DNA of 64,000 nucleotides from Nematostella vectensis. Taxonomy: Eukaryota; Cnidaria; Anthozoa; Actiniaria; Edwardsiidae. Of this stretch, positions 12,111 to 24,800 are shown piece by piece. Where the stretch lies: NCBI RefSeq assembly GCF_932526225.1, contig NC_064037.1, positions 14,149,703 through 14,213,702 on the forward strand, written 5' to 3'. Every line of letters starts with the position of its first letter. The stretch's first letter is position 1. A model generated the notes under the pieces. The model ran no database searches. It was not told the DNA's origin and saw only the letters and a list, made by a program, of their open reading frames with translations. The position numbers and the translations under genes were made by a program.

Positions 12111-12240
12111 AATCGGCCAAAATATCATTCACATCCTCAAAAGAAACTTTCAATAGATAAACTGTTTTTACAATTTGGATTTTTTCTTTTCCTTTGACAT
12201 TCACCGGAGATTTTTACATAATCGACTTGCCGCTTTAGGG

Positions 12241-13599
12241 CTGTAATAAAATTCACAAATACCAAAAATGGGTTTGCCTTTAGTGCTTTTGGTTTGGACA
12301 TTTTCTCAACCACATCTAGCCTACTATCTCTTGGGGGGTAAGAATTGCTGTTGACCACACCAAAACTGCTTTTCCTGAGATGTTTTTTTTATGGAACTGT
12401 TTCCTTTATTTCAGACACTCCAAATACTCTGCTACAACAAAAGTAATTAACAATAGATAAATGTGTATCATTGTAAACATGTCGAATTAGCTTTTTATTT
12501 TGACTTGTTTTATGATGATAACTCCAAATCATCCTTTCATGTAAAGCTTGGAAGGAAGCCAATACTTTCACATGCATGACTGTTAGGTTGATCTAGCAAT
12601 CAGTAAGAAGACCCCATCAAGATGATCCCTCAAGAAACCCTTATGGTACCAGCATTGTCTATCTAAAGAGCTGACACATCTGACTAACAGCACACATCCA
12701 TGGCTGAAGAGGTTTAAGGGTAGAACTCATTTTTTTCCAACTAAAAATCTCCCTAAAAAGCATTCAGTGATTCTCTGACTTTAGCCACTAGAAGCCAAAA
12801 TTGTTCTTGACACCACCGGGCTCTAGAAATATAGATAATCTATTCTCAAGTAAACTGTTATAGTATCTTTTGATAGTCTTAAAATTTCTGGTAGTTTACA
12901 GTCATTCAGAGGCAATATAACCTCAATAAAGACATAACCCTTTCTTCCGCTCTTGAAAACTTAACCCTTCTAGCCTTAAACCTTCTTTAGGTCATATCAA
13001 ATTTTCACTTTGTTATGGTGAAAGTTTGATCTAGTCATAGGGACACTTTTGATTGTTTTATAAAAGGCCAGTATTTTTGCCTAGCAAGTATAGGTGTAAA
13101 AGACACCTGTCTCTAACAAAAGCAGCATGCTAAAAAAAAAAATACTAAAAAACCTCAAATCTTTACTACAATATAAATTGTAAATTTATTTTTAAAAATG
13201 TCATTGTATGCTATCTAAACATAAACAGTCAACCTTCTATTTCCGGGACAAAAGTTGATTTGACATGGTGTCCCCTGGAGCAATTTTTATGTGGAATCCA
13301 GACAATTATCATTATCCAATATTTTAACACAAATCAACATTTCTATTCTGGCAAAAGCTTGATGCTGTCGCTGGCAACTGATCAAATCAACTTCCAAAAG
13401 GCCCTGTATTTCTCTGATTAATCTCTCTCATTAAACCTCCAGAACTCTAGACAATTTTGGTAAACTCAACCCAAATACTTCCAACCCAAAAAGCTATTTG
13501 TTTGTATTTGACAGGTCGTTTTCCAGACATGTCAATCATAAATCACAAGGTGCTAAAGACTATTTCATTCAAATGTAAATAAAATGCCAGAAATCATAT
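12241..13599. other. AT-rich gene-free stretch, probable 3' UTR of the 351-residue gene
   Basis: No coding exon is recognisable. It lies immediately downstream (minus sense) of the stop of the 13600-14655 gene. A minus-strand AATAAA (TTTATT at 13185-13190) about 410 bp past the stop is a plausible polyadenylation signal; the assignment is inference. Confidence 0.4.
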
Positions 13600-14655
13600 T
13601 CATGTGCCTAGAACCACCAGATCTCTGCTAAAGAAAGGCGATAAACACTCCTCGCTTCCACTATCCGTGTCAAAATAATAAATGTCGTCTATTTCGGTCC
13701 TCCAATGAACCTTCGTGGATTTCTCTATAGTTATCGAATAACTTGTGGGGTCTCGTCGTCTCCGTAGTCTTTCGGAGCGCGCAAGTCTTTCTTCTCGACG
13801 TTTCCACTGTTCTAACTGTAATCTTCGTTTTGATCTTCGAGCTTCTTTCTCTGCTCTCGTCGAAGGGGGCGGCATATCGTATAATGGACTATTTAAAGGA
13901 GACATAGGTTCATTTTCTTCCATTCGTTCACTTTCCGTTTCATTCCCACTGGTTTGAAGGCTTGTTGCTCTTTCCCTTTCGTACTGGTGTTGAGGTGGGA
14001 AAGGGAATCGTGTAAAAGTACGCTGTGCTGTTTCCTCAAATTCTAGCTCTGTGTCTGTATTTTTAAAGTGTAGGCTTTCTAGATGTTCTGTATTCGATTC
14101 TATATTCATATTCAGAATTGCAGTTTCTTCAGGGAAATATCTATTTCGCTGGCAGGGAGCGCGAATCACGTTCGGTTGTTTGTTTTTTTTCCCTTTGTCT
14201 ATATTTATACACGAGCAAGTTCTTGTCTGTACATGAATACTATAATTATTTAGAATCTCAAGCTGTTTTGTCGGGCTTCTGCCTCTTCTAGCTTCAGCAT
14301 CGGATCCAGAACCGTTCTCTTTTTCTTCCGATATGCTCGATAGACGGGGTCGCGTGCAGATTTCCACGGAACCAGATCCCCTGCGTTTGCCATGGTTCAT
14401 TTTGATTTTCCATTCCAAATCATTTGGGTTAAAATCCACAATTTTAAGCCTCCCTTTGTTCCCAAACATTTCCTTGTCTTTGATCTTTTTGAGTCGATCA
14501 AGGTTTGCAGTGGATTTCCCACAATTTAGAGGTTTTCTGTCACGAAGATTGTAACGAGATTTGATTATTTTCGTCTCCGGAGAATTTTGAGTCGTTGTAA
14601 CGGAAGGTCGATTAAAATGACGGACTTTTTCGCTCAGCCTCGAAACCTCGTCCAT
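13600..14655 (-). CDS. Uncharacterised intronless 351-residue charged protein
   Basis: A single uninterrupted frame of 351 codons, far longer than chance here and not a tandem repeat. I do not recognise the family. Visible features: a basic N-terminal third with SRYNLRDRKPLN (residues about 33-44), poly-acidic and serine-rich segments (SSISEEKENGSGSD), a cysteine pair (TCSCI), a strongly charged Arg/Glu helix-forming stretch (residues about 265-300, RREERLARSERLRRRRD), then KVHWRTEIDDIYYFDTDSGSE near the C-terminus. KVHW resembles the [RK]VxF/W docking motif of protein phosphatase 1, so a PP1 regulatory or nuclear role is conceivable, but that is only a short-motif inference. No signal peptide or membrane segment. 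It could be a retrogene-like single-exon gene or the main exon of a gene with non-coding 5' exons. Confidence 0.7.
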   Translation of the reverse strand: MDEVSRLSEKVRHFNRPSVTTTQNSPETKIIKSRYNLRDRKPLNCGKSTANLDRLKKIKDKEMFGNKGRLKIVDFNPNDLEWKIKMNHGKRRGSGSVEICTRPRLSSISEEKENGSGSDAEARRGRSPTKQLEILNNYSIHVQTRTCSCINIDKGKKNKQPNVIRAPCQRNRYFPEETAILNMNIESNTEHLESLHFKNTDTELEFEETAQRTFTRFPFPPQHQYERERATSLQTSGNETESERMEENEPMSPLNSPLYDMPPPSTRAEKEARRSKRRLQLEQWKRREERLARSERLRRRRDPTSYSITIEKSTKVHWRTEIDDIYYFDTDSGSEECLSPFFSRDLVVLGT

Positions 14656-15804
14656 TCTCGCCTCGAAAGCCAGTATTAAACCAGCTTTTTAATTCTTGCT
14701 TTGAAGCAGTCTGTCTTGTTTCTCACATTCAACTGCAGTCAGGCATGCTGGCTCAAAATAAAATAACTTTGAACTCTATTCGACCTCGCTTCTGATTGGC
14801 TAAACCTGATAAACAAAAGATTCATAGGAGGTGGGGTTCGCGTTATGAACGACACGTTTCAATCGACGCGGTCAGGCGTGATCCAAAAAGACATTTCCAA
14901 TTGACCAGAGTCTTTCTCTTTCATAATATGCGAAGCTTTCTCAAGCCACAAGCACTAACCATGAGTACAAAATTTCCATAGTCTGATATTTTGCTGAGTT
15001 GATAGCGTGACATCTCGTGAATTCTCACGTGACGTCGTGTGACCAGAGTCACGCTTGTGTTTCGCTTTACCTCAAACACAGCTCGAGCGGGTCTTCCACT
15101 GTTGATAACACGCTGTTTGCTGGTACTCAGGGACACGTACGCATATTTTTCACTAACCGATATGGAAAATGAAACAATTTAAGCCAAGAAATATTTCTGC
15201 TCAAGCTCTGAGTAAGTATCTGTATTGCAAATAAAGACGGATCAATCGACTTAATTTATTTACATTGAGCAGAGCTCATAAGCAATACGAAGATGAGCTT
15301 AAGAAGATTGATTTGATCTAAAGGTTATATGCAAAGCCGAGGCGCCTTGCCGACCGCACGTTTTCATTGCTCAAGTGTATGCGAGCGCTAATCTTGACAG
15401 CGTCGCTTCCTCAAGATGTTGAAAAAACAGTATAGCGTCCAAAACATAACAAGACGCAGCAAAGCTTGTTTTTTTTTTTAATATAAAATAGCTAGTTACT
15501 GGTTAGCTAGACTGTCATTATTCTTATCTACTGCGTCTTATACCCAAACCCCACCCCCTTTTTACCGACGCTAAACAGTATCTACAATAAAGCGCTGCGG
15601 GGATAATAAAAGATTAAACATAGCTAACACCGCTGAATTTTTGAGGCAAGAAAAAAAATAAACACAACAAAAACATTATTTCATTTAGTGCGGGTTTATC
15701 CACAAAATAATTGATGTGTTTAAATAAAAAAACATCTATATCGTAACAAGATTAATTTTATTCCTTTAAATAACGATCTTTTTTAAAATTCCGCATAGTC
15801 AATT
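14656..15804. other. Intergenic stretch between the 351-residue gene and the RUSF1 3' end
   Basis: Upstream of the 351-residue gene (minus) and downstream of the RUSF1 stop. No exon found. A minus-strand AATAAA (TTTATT at 15757-15762) 43 bp past the RUSF1 stop is its likely polyadenylation signal. Confidence 0.5.
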
Positions 15805-18800
15805 TCAAATCTTTTTCTTTGGTTCCACTCCACTCGCGTTCCATACTGAACGCCACTCGTCGGGGCCTAAGTGCGTGCGTGACGTCACCCAGCCAGACCT
15901 TTCCAAGCCGGCAAGGAAGTCTGGGAATGTGTGGAGAGTGAAGTTATGTGCCTGTGCGATGAGGTCCCATGTGAGGTCAGCGGTTTGAAGACATTCTGTA
16001 AAATATTAAGGGGTTGCTGAGAGGCTCACGATAGCGTTAGTGCAAGCCCCGTGCAAACTGCGCCAGCACCTGCCAGCATTGCTGGCGAATTCTTGCTCGA
16101 CTGACCAGAAGACAAAGGAATTGTCAGAAAGTCCATTTCCCATTTTGACATTTCCTTTGTCCTATATTCAGTCGAAAGCGAAAATTCGCCAGCAATGCTG
16201 GAAGGTGCTGGTGCGGTTTGCACGGGGCTTAAGTCTTGCTACTCGAAGGATCTCACATTGTTGGTCGTGGCACGTTTAACCAGGGGCTCATAAGTAGGGG
16301 CAATCAACTTCCCTACATTCTTGTACCATATAGGTGTCACGGCGTTTCCTAGGATCAGGCTATTTTTAGACGCGCGGATTAGCCAATCAGATGACAGGCG
16401 GAAAAATTGACTTTGTCTCAAGGAATCCAAAATCTATCAGCGTCTAAGAATCGTCATGCTAAATGCTGATCATGATGGGCCCTATTACTATAGGTATCTG
16501 TACTTTTTTTTAAATCAGGCTTCTTTTATTTTAGAGGAAAAATAAATGAATAGAACTCATGTGCCTAGGTTAAACCAGGGGCTCATAAGTAGGGGCAATC
16601 ATCTGTAGTATATAATTGTCACGGCGATTTCTAGGATCAGGCTATTTTTAGACGCGCGGATTAGCCAATCAGATGACAGGGCGGAAAAATTGACTTTGTC
16701 AAGCATTTAGCATGACGATTCTTAGACGCTGATAGATTTAGTTGATTAGTTCACGCACCTGGGTACGAGAATGAATTTTTCGATTTTGCCGTACAACAGA
16801 AGGAAGGTGATCGTAAATAATGGCAGGATGCAGATTTCATGGGAGAGGGCACAAACAAATGGGTTCCGCCTATCATGATATGACAGGGAGCTCTATAATT
16901 ATTACGTATAGCGAAAAAGGCTCTACAAACTCTTTTCCCCCAAAAAAAACGTTTTCGTGTCGCAGCTACAAGATTTGTTCCTGGGTGTGTCAAAATTAGA
17001 AAGATCGCACCCTACATGAATACTGGCTCAATGACTTTGTTACCTTCCCACCAAAAGTTATGGAGGGCCTCCATAGCCCGGGCACCAGTCCGAGTTTTGA
17101 AGGGGCTCTAGACAGAAAAAAAAAAACAGTTACAAAAATTTATTCCATAAAAGTTCATATCCGAAGTTGCGGGATTGGGGCAAGGATAGCGGTTTACTGG
17201 AGAGAGAGGGTGCAAATCACATGACAAATTAATGTATTTTCACCACTACTGCCGGGAAAAGGGTGCGTATGTCATGGCAAATTAATGTACTTTTTCCTCT
17301 AATGGCGAGAGAGGGGTGCGTATGTCATCGCAAAAAATGTATTTTTTCCTCTACTGGCAGGAGAGGAGTGCGTATGTCATTGCCAATTAATATATCGTAC
17401 CTCTACGGGCGGAATAGGGTTGCGTACGTCATTGCCAATTTATGTATCGTACGTCTACTGGCAGAAGAGGAGTGCGTTTGTCATTGCAAACTAATGTATC
17501 TTACCTCTACTGGCGGGAGAGGAGTGCGTATGGCATTGCCAATTTATGTATCTCACCTCTACTGGCGGGAGAGGAGTGCGTATGTCATTACCAAATTATG
17601 TATCTTACCTCTACTGGCGGGAGAGAGGAGTGCGTATGTCATTGCCAAATTATGTATCTTACGTCTACTGGCAGAAGAGGAGTGCGTATGTCATTGCAAA
17701 CTAATGTATCTTACCTCTACTGGCGAGAGAGAGGAGTGCGTATGTCATTGCCAATTTGTGTATCGTACGTCTACTGGCAGAAGAGGAGTGCGTATGTCAT
17801 TGCAAACTAATGTATCTTACCTCTACTGGCGGGAGAGGAGTGCGTATGTCATTGCCAATTTATGTTTCTCACCTCTACTGGCGGGAGAGGAGTGCGTATG
17901 TCATTGCCAATTTATGTATCTTACCTCTACTGGCGGGAGAGGAGTGCGTATGTCATTGCCAATTTATGTATCTTACCTCTACTGGCGGGAGAGGAGTGCA
18001 TATGTCATTGCCAATTTATGTTTCTCACCTCTACTGGCGGGCAAGGAGTTCGTATGTCATTGCCAATTTATGTATCTTACCTCTACTGGCGAGAGAGAGG
18101 AGTGCGTATGTCATTGCCAATTTGTGTATCGTACGTCTACTGGCAGAAGAGGAGTGCGTATGTCATTGCAAACTAATGTATCTTACCTCTACTGGCGGGA
18201 GAGGAGTGCGTATGTCATTGCCAATTTATGTTTCTCACCTCTACTGGCGGGAGAGGAGTGCGTATGTCATTGCCAATTTATGTATCTTACCTCTACTGGC
18301 GGGAGAGGAGTGCGTATGTCATTGCCAATTTATGTATCTTACCTCTACTGGCGGGAGAGGAGTGCATATGTCATTGCCAATTTATGTTTCTCACCTCTAC
18401 TGGCGGGCAAGGAGTTCGTATGTCATTGCCAATTTATGTATCTTACCTCTACTGGCGAGAGAGAGGAGTGCGTATGTCATTGCCAATTTATGTATCTTTC
18501 CTCTACTGGCGGGAGAGGAGTGCGTATGTCATTGCCAATTTATGTATCTTACCTCTACTGGCGGGAGAGGAGTGCGTATGTCATTGCCAATTTATGTATT
18601 TTACCTCTACTGGCGGGAGAGGAGTGCGTATGTCATTGCCAATTTATGTATCTTACCTCTACTGGGGGGAGAGGAGTGCATATGTCATTGCAAATTTATG
18701 TATTTCACCTCTACTGGCGGGAGAGGAGTGCGTATGTCATTGCCAATTTATGTATCTTACCTCTACTGGCGGGAGAGGAGTGCGTATGTCATTGCCAATT

Positions 18801-21800
18801 TATGTATCTCACCTCTACTGGCGGGAGAGGGGTGCGTATGACATGGTCGATAACCGCAGCTTGAAAGCAACTCTGGATGAAATCTATTGACTCAGCGGAC
18901 TCATGAAGAACGATATTAACTACTCCTGTGAAAAGAGGAGTTCATGAATGATTTTGGGCATTGACAAATGGTAACTGGAAAATTCCATATATTATTTTAA
19001 AATGTTTCCTCATAACATGGAATTTTAAATTGTATTCAGATACCTGAGGTTGTGCTTGCGTTAAAGTTCACTCGCATCAAATACCGGCTTTCCTTAGAAT
19101 TTGGCAGTGCTGCCCGGAAATCTTGAATACTGGAAAGAAGGGGGATGAGATGTTATGTAGCTTACACACAGTCGTCTAAAGTGAATGATAGGAAAAGTGA
19201 CTTTTTGCACAAAACCTAATATGGGGGAAAATTTGAGGCAAGCAACCCGAGCTGTAGCATGGTTAGAAATATTTGAGGGGGTGTACATGATGCAGAGACA
19301 TTCATTAATATTGGGGAGCACAGCCACGCCCCTAATGGCCATTTCCTTTTAATTTTTAAAAATATTTTTGGGGGGCATGCCCCAGTGTCTCACCTGCTAC
19401 TAAATGGTACGGCACTGCAATTTCTGCATGCCACATCAATCCAAATATCCCGAAATCACTATACCGCAGATATGCTTTTAACAGTATGCATTAATTCAAC
19501 AATAAATCTATGTGAATATGTGACCTGATACTGCTTTACAATATATGTAGGGCATTAACTTTATTATCTGCTCAAAGGTCTTACAGAAGGAGGAAGTACA
19601 ATACATCTTTGGAAACCCAGAGGCATTTTCCTCTAGCGTTTCCCTTGCAGCCGTCCTTAGTCTCAGTCGTGAAGCCAGGGGCAGGAGAATACGTCAGGAG
19701 ACTACGTTAGAGGCAAATATCCATAGGTTTTCAAGGAAGTGCATTATACAGCATTTAATACCTTTGGATAACAGATGTGAATGGTGACCCAAGGTTAATT
19801 TTGAGACGTTCGCCTGTAGTTGACCCTACAAATAATAGGAGAAGAACAGACAAAGATGACTGGATATCCTAAGAGCTTGGCCACCACAAAAGTGTACATT
19901 TTTGTTACTAAATCTTGCAAGCACTTAATGTCACAAAAAAGAAGATTTGGCATATTTCGTGGAAATGTTAAGTGTACATTTTTTCCCCTCAAGAAACAAA
20001 ACTTTTTTCCTCAAAAAAACAAAACTAGAAATCGCATCATTTTGTGCTTTATTTTCAAACATAATTTACCTCAAAGCCGTGAAACAAAAGAAAAAAGTGC
20101 AATTACTTGATTGTATCATCAATTGTTTTTGGAAAAATCAAAAGTCAGGTGCCATATCTTATTAAATGTTGCGATATAAGCTTGTGGGAATTAAATTCCA
20201 TGTGTCTTTCATTTTGGGTAAAAACATCAAATTTAAGTGATTAGAAATATAGTACCAAAGACGTTTCAGGCTCAGGGGCGGTTGAATTTCTGGTACATTT
20301 TTGTGTATTATCTACACCTTTTCTTGTTATTTACTAGCTTGTCCTCTCCCTCTCCCTCACATTCCCCCCTTTCCCCTCCATTTATAGAGTCTGAACCTAC
20401 CAGCTTTGTAGCCACCCCATTTTTCAAAAAATCAGACTTCTGGGGCTCGTTTCTCGAAACATCCGAGAATTCTCGGGCCCGAAATTGATTTATTTCTTAA
20501 ATTTGAAAAGCTGGCTAATCCTATAAAATTGATGGTATCTAAATGTGTTGAAATATCGTCAAACATCGTATTTTACCACAAAGATTCATGTGAAGGATGA
20601 TTCTCTTTATAGATTTATAGATTTTGACTTTTCCCGAACTTCTCGGGCCCGAAATTCACATGGCTTAAATATTAAGACAGTTCTCGGGACATCGCAGTCA
20701 CCCGAGACTTTTCGGGTAACTTTTTGGCTTCAGCCAAACTCCAAAAAAAGCCCTATTGAGCGCAATCATTTGGAATACGAACCAAAGGGCAAAAATGGGG
20801 CAAAAATGCAAAATAAAGTTAAATTCTCGGGAGTTTCGAGAAACGGGCGCCTGAAGAGAATCCAATTCGACAAGCATTTAGAGGTGCTTCAAGGCAGGTT
20901 GACAACTCAACAAAAGCCCACATTTTAAGACAGTTTTTCATAAACCCAATGACAACATTTACCAAATATGACCGGCTCCATTTTGCCAACCTCATCAGGA
21001 GATAGGACGTGACCAGTCCTGAGGAACTCGTTAGTGACAATTTGAAGGCGTGTGGTGTTTAACGTTTCCATGACAACAGATGACACAGCACAGTAGTTTG
21101 CGTAAAGATGTAAGAATGTGAAGATGATAAACAGCACCCATGTCAAGCTAAAAAGATAAACAAATAAAAAAATAAATAGTAAATGCTCGATAGTGGAGGT
21201 GATTTGTAGGCTGAGTTGCAGCTCAAGGGAAGTCTCCCTCCCCTCCCCTTGACCCGCTAAGCAGGCTAGGTGAGCATGTAAAGATGATGAAATTTGGCCT
21301 TCGGTTACACAAAGCACTGTCATACCAATGTGTAAGATGGAAGGAAGGGGGTGTAAAGCTGGCTACACTTACAGGGTATGTCCTGTTACAAGAGGGGTAA
21401 TGACAAGTCCAGCCAGTAATGCCATCAGATTCACTAGTGTTTCCTGCAAAGAAATGAACCCTGTTGTTATCAATCAGTACAAATATCATACAAGGTTTAA
21501 GACAGTATGCAGGGCAGAAAAAAATCTTGAATGTGTAGCTGATAGAGTTGGGTGGGGTAAGGGGTGTGGTGTGGTTTTGAGTAGGTAAGGGAAAGGTTGG
21601 TGGGTAGGGTGTCTTCAAGGGTACCATTGAGGAGGGGGGCGAAAACCGCACAGAAACTGCACAGGAAAACGCCCAAAACCACACAGGTCAGAGAAAGGTC
21701 TTGAAAGCATAGAATAGGGTGGAGTAGGATAGCTTAAAGGGTTGGGTATGGTGTAGAATAGGATAGGGAGGAGGTTGGTAGATAGGGTGGGGTCTGAGGT

Positions 21801-24800
21801 ACAGCTGAGGATAAGGTAGGGGGAGTTTAGGCTCAGGAGATAGTAGTGCAGGGAAGTTCAGTACTGTACCTGGCTGCCATCCTTAGCAGCAACATCGGCC
21901 ATGTTGTCCCGCCTTGCCTGGTGCTGGGTGAGAGCGGCACGGGTGGAGCCCCCAGCCACACCAACTATTGACTTAAGTTATTTTAATAACTGTTTAAAAA
22001 CATATATACATAAACTGGCTGTTAGCCCGTGTAACCTTCACGTTTGGCATAAAGCAGTTGAAATTACTTTAACCTTGCCGTGTCAAATCCTAGGTGATCC
22101 ATGGAAGGTGTATGGGAGCTAAAAATGTAAATTTATTTCTCCACATGTGTTTATATTCCTCCCTCTTTCAGGCGTGTTCCCAGGATTGGTTAAGGGGGTG
22201 CGAAGATTCCCTTTTTGCCTCCAAGGGGGAGGGTGTGCGTGCACCCCCCTGTGTACACTCCTGCCTTTGGAGTTGTCTTCACCTGTCCCCTCCAAGAAAT
22301 ACTGGTTCCAGCACTGCCTTTTAGCAGATTACATATATATGATTCAAATGGAACATCAGGGACCATTAGGCCCCAGCAGCTGGCAGAACCGCCAGCTATT
22401 TAACACCGAGCACCGGCTACTTTAAAAAAAGTTGATTTAAGTTTTATTAATTAATAAAATAAAATAACTTCCAATCCCTACTTATTAATCTCCAGTGCCT
22501 ACCCAACTTAATGAAATTCCTGGAATATGGTATGGAATGTTTTAGTTGTTGCTAAATATGGTAGTATTTTACATGACTCACCTTTGCGACGCTAGACAAA
22601 CATGCAAGCAGTGTAAAATATGCCTTGAAGTATGGTGATATCAACTCAACCAAGATGGCCAAATCATTCATAATATCGGCAAATAATCTCCATTTTTTTG
22701 CATTACAATCCAGATTACTCCTATTTCCAAATAAGAAAAAATTAAAAAAAGGCAATAAGGGTTATAAGATAGACATAAAATGATAGGGGAAACACCTTTA
22801 TGAGAAAGAGTTATTGTAAAAACGGCATGAAAAGAGAAGATATTCCACACACCCCTGCATCCAGGCAAAGAGAATACTGCCAACCATTCCAGTGCCACCT
22901 GAAATTAATAACAAAAAAACAGATTTTTTTTAGAATCAGCCTGTTAAACAGGTGCTCAAGCGTCCCAAGAAAGCTCTGTCATAAAAGCCATTCTATCCAA
23001 TTGTAGTGCTTAATCAAAAATAGGGAGTGGCTCTGAAATCTACTCGCTATTGCGTGCCGGCCTGGCAAGCTTGGCTTCTTATTTTTTCACGCAACTTAGC
23101 TTGGCTATTCCAGCTTGGCTAACTAAGACTGGCTATTCCAGCTTGGCTAACTAAGCCTGGCTTTTCCGTCTTTAATGCAACTAGTGCCTGTTAAGCAGGC
23201 TATATTAGAATGTGAAGCTGGCATTAAGGAGCAGTCATCCTTTAGAAGGTGGATCATGTCATTAGAAGAACAGGAGAAAATCTTTTGATGGAAAGGGGAT
23301 ATACTGTAGGTATATGTCCCTTGCAATTTTCATGCACTTGTAGCATTTCAGTAACTGATGATGGCAATGCTGTTGCTGTGGCTGTTTTCCTTACTTCTAA
23401 GAATCCATGTCATAGTGGCCGCAAGTGCTGTGGCTGATTCATCACCAACGCCATATCCCTTGAGCATGGCCTGGGTGGCAAGAGTGCCAGTAATAGAGGA
23501 GCAGAAAGCCTGAGATACAGAACACAATGATAAAAAAATTGCAATCTACTCATGGAAGGGTCTACTAATATCCAAGGGGAGATTTATAGAGTTCTAGAAT
23601 TCTCCTATTCCAAACATTAAAAGGGAACAGAGGAGTAGCCTGATCTCCAACAGTATAAAGAGCCGTAGCAGGCCTTGAAATATTGGGGGCATGATACAGA
23701 AAGATTAAGAAAAATATTGGGGGGCACGTGCCTTCCTCTCCTGCTACGGCCCTGGTAATTGAAAAAGTCTGGCATACTCCCCCTCTCCCCTGTCACCAGG
23801 GGCAAACATGTACTGATTAATTTAATAACAATACAATGCAATGTTATACTAAATTACAAACCTGCACAGTATCCCAGAACTGATATGTGAGGTAGTCTTT
23901 ACTCACACTCTCTGGGTACCCTTGTGGAAGAAATGCTGACTGTAAAAACAAAAATCAAAGAATATAAGCCCATACCTGTCAACCTCCGAAAATCTCAAGG
24001 CTTGAGAATTTTTTGGGGGAGGGGTGGGGTATATTCATTTTTTTGGGGGAGGGGTGGGTTTAACCTTGCAGGCATTTGCCGTAAAGAAAGCTCTCACAAA
24101 CAAATCCACTTATAGATCTTACGAGGGTGTTAATTTGATAAATTGCGCTACGCAAAGGAATTATTGTTTCAAATATTTCTATAGAAAATAGGCACAATGA
24201 TTATTTTCTATAGAATAATTTTTCGGAAGCGATAAAAATGGCTAAAAAGGGGGAGATTTGGTGCTCAGTGCGGGAGAAGGGGTCCAAAATCTTGAGACTC
24301 CCGCCTAATGCGGGAGAGTTGACAGGGTAAGCCCAAGTAGGAAGAATAATTCAAAATGGTATTATTTTAGGGGTAGCGACGGGTACCTCGAAATTTTAAA
24401 ACACGGGTCTCAACACCTTGGTAAGTCTCGGATTTACCCATCGCTACCCCTTATTTTGTACTTAGATAACGTAGGAAGATTTCAAGTACTATTCATCATC
24501 CAGAAATTAATCACCCATAATAGTATCTAGGAGCTTTATGGGTGCAGTAGCGGATCAAGAGGGAGGGTGTCACTGAGAAAAAAAACCTTTAGCGAAAAGC
24601 TAGATCCGTCTCTGAGTTGTAGGTATGATTCATTTAAGTATAACTTATTTCCAAGACAAATTAAACAAAAACATATTTTTTCTACCTTGAAAAACATTTT
24701 CAGGGAACTCCCAAAGAATGGCTTGTGGTCTCCGTACTTTTTAACATCTCTGCTTTCATCTGTGAACTTGAATTTCCTTTGAACCGAACTTGAACCATAT

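Larger units (their letters stand above)
11404..12240 (-). mobile_element. Outer TTAA-type MITE copy, split by another element
   Basis: 11404-11453 (AACAGTTTACTTCCG, then AATCTATTAGAAT) and 12111-12240 (ACTTTCAATAGATAAACTG, CGGAGATTTTTACATAATCGACTTGCCGCTTTAG) look like the two halves of the TTAA MITE seen intact at 11775-12021. They are separated by the 11454-12110 insertion. Both halves are diverged. Confidence 0.55.

Noticed and set aside
14333..14554. Plus-strand frames opposite the 351-residue gene
   Set aside because: Shadows of the minus-strand coding frame.
16751..16993. Candidate missing RUSF1 exon on the minus strand
   Set aside because: The 80-residue frame has no similarity to the expected RUSF1 segment and no suitable phase.
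17263..18864. 533-residue plus-strand frame
   Set aside because: Entirely the 52-bp minisatellite; all three frames are open and none resembles a protein family.
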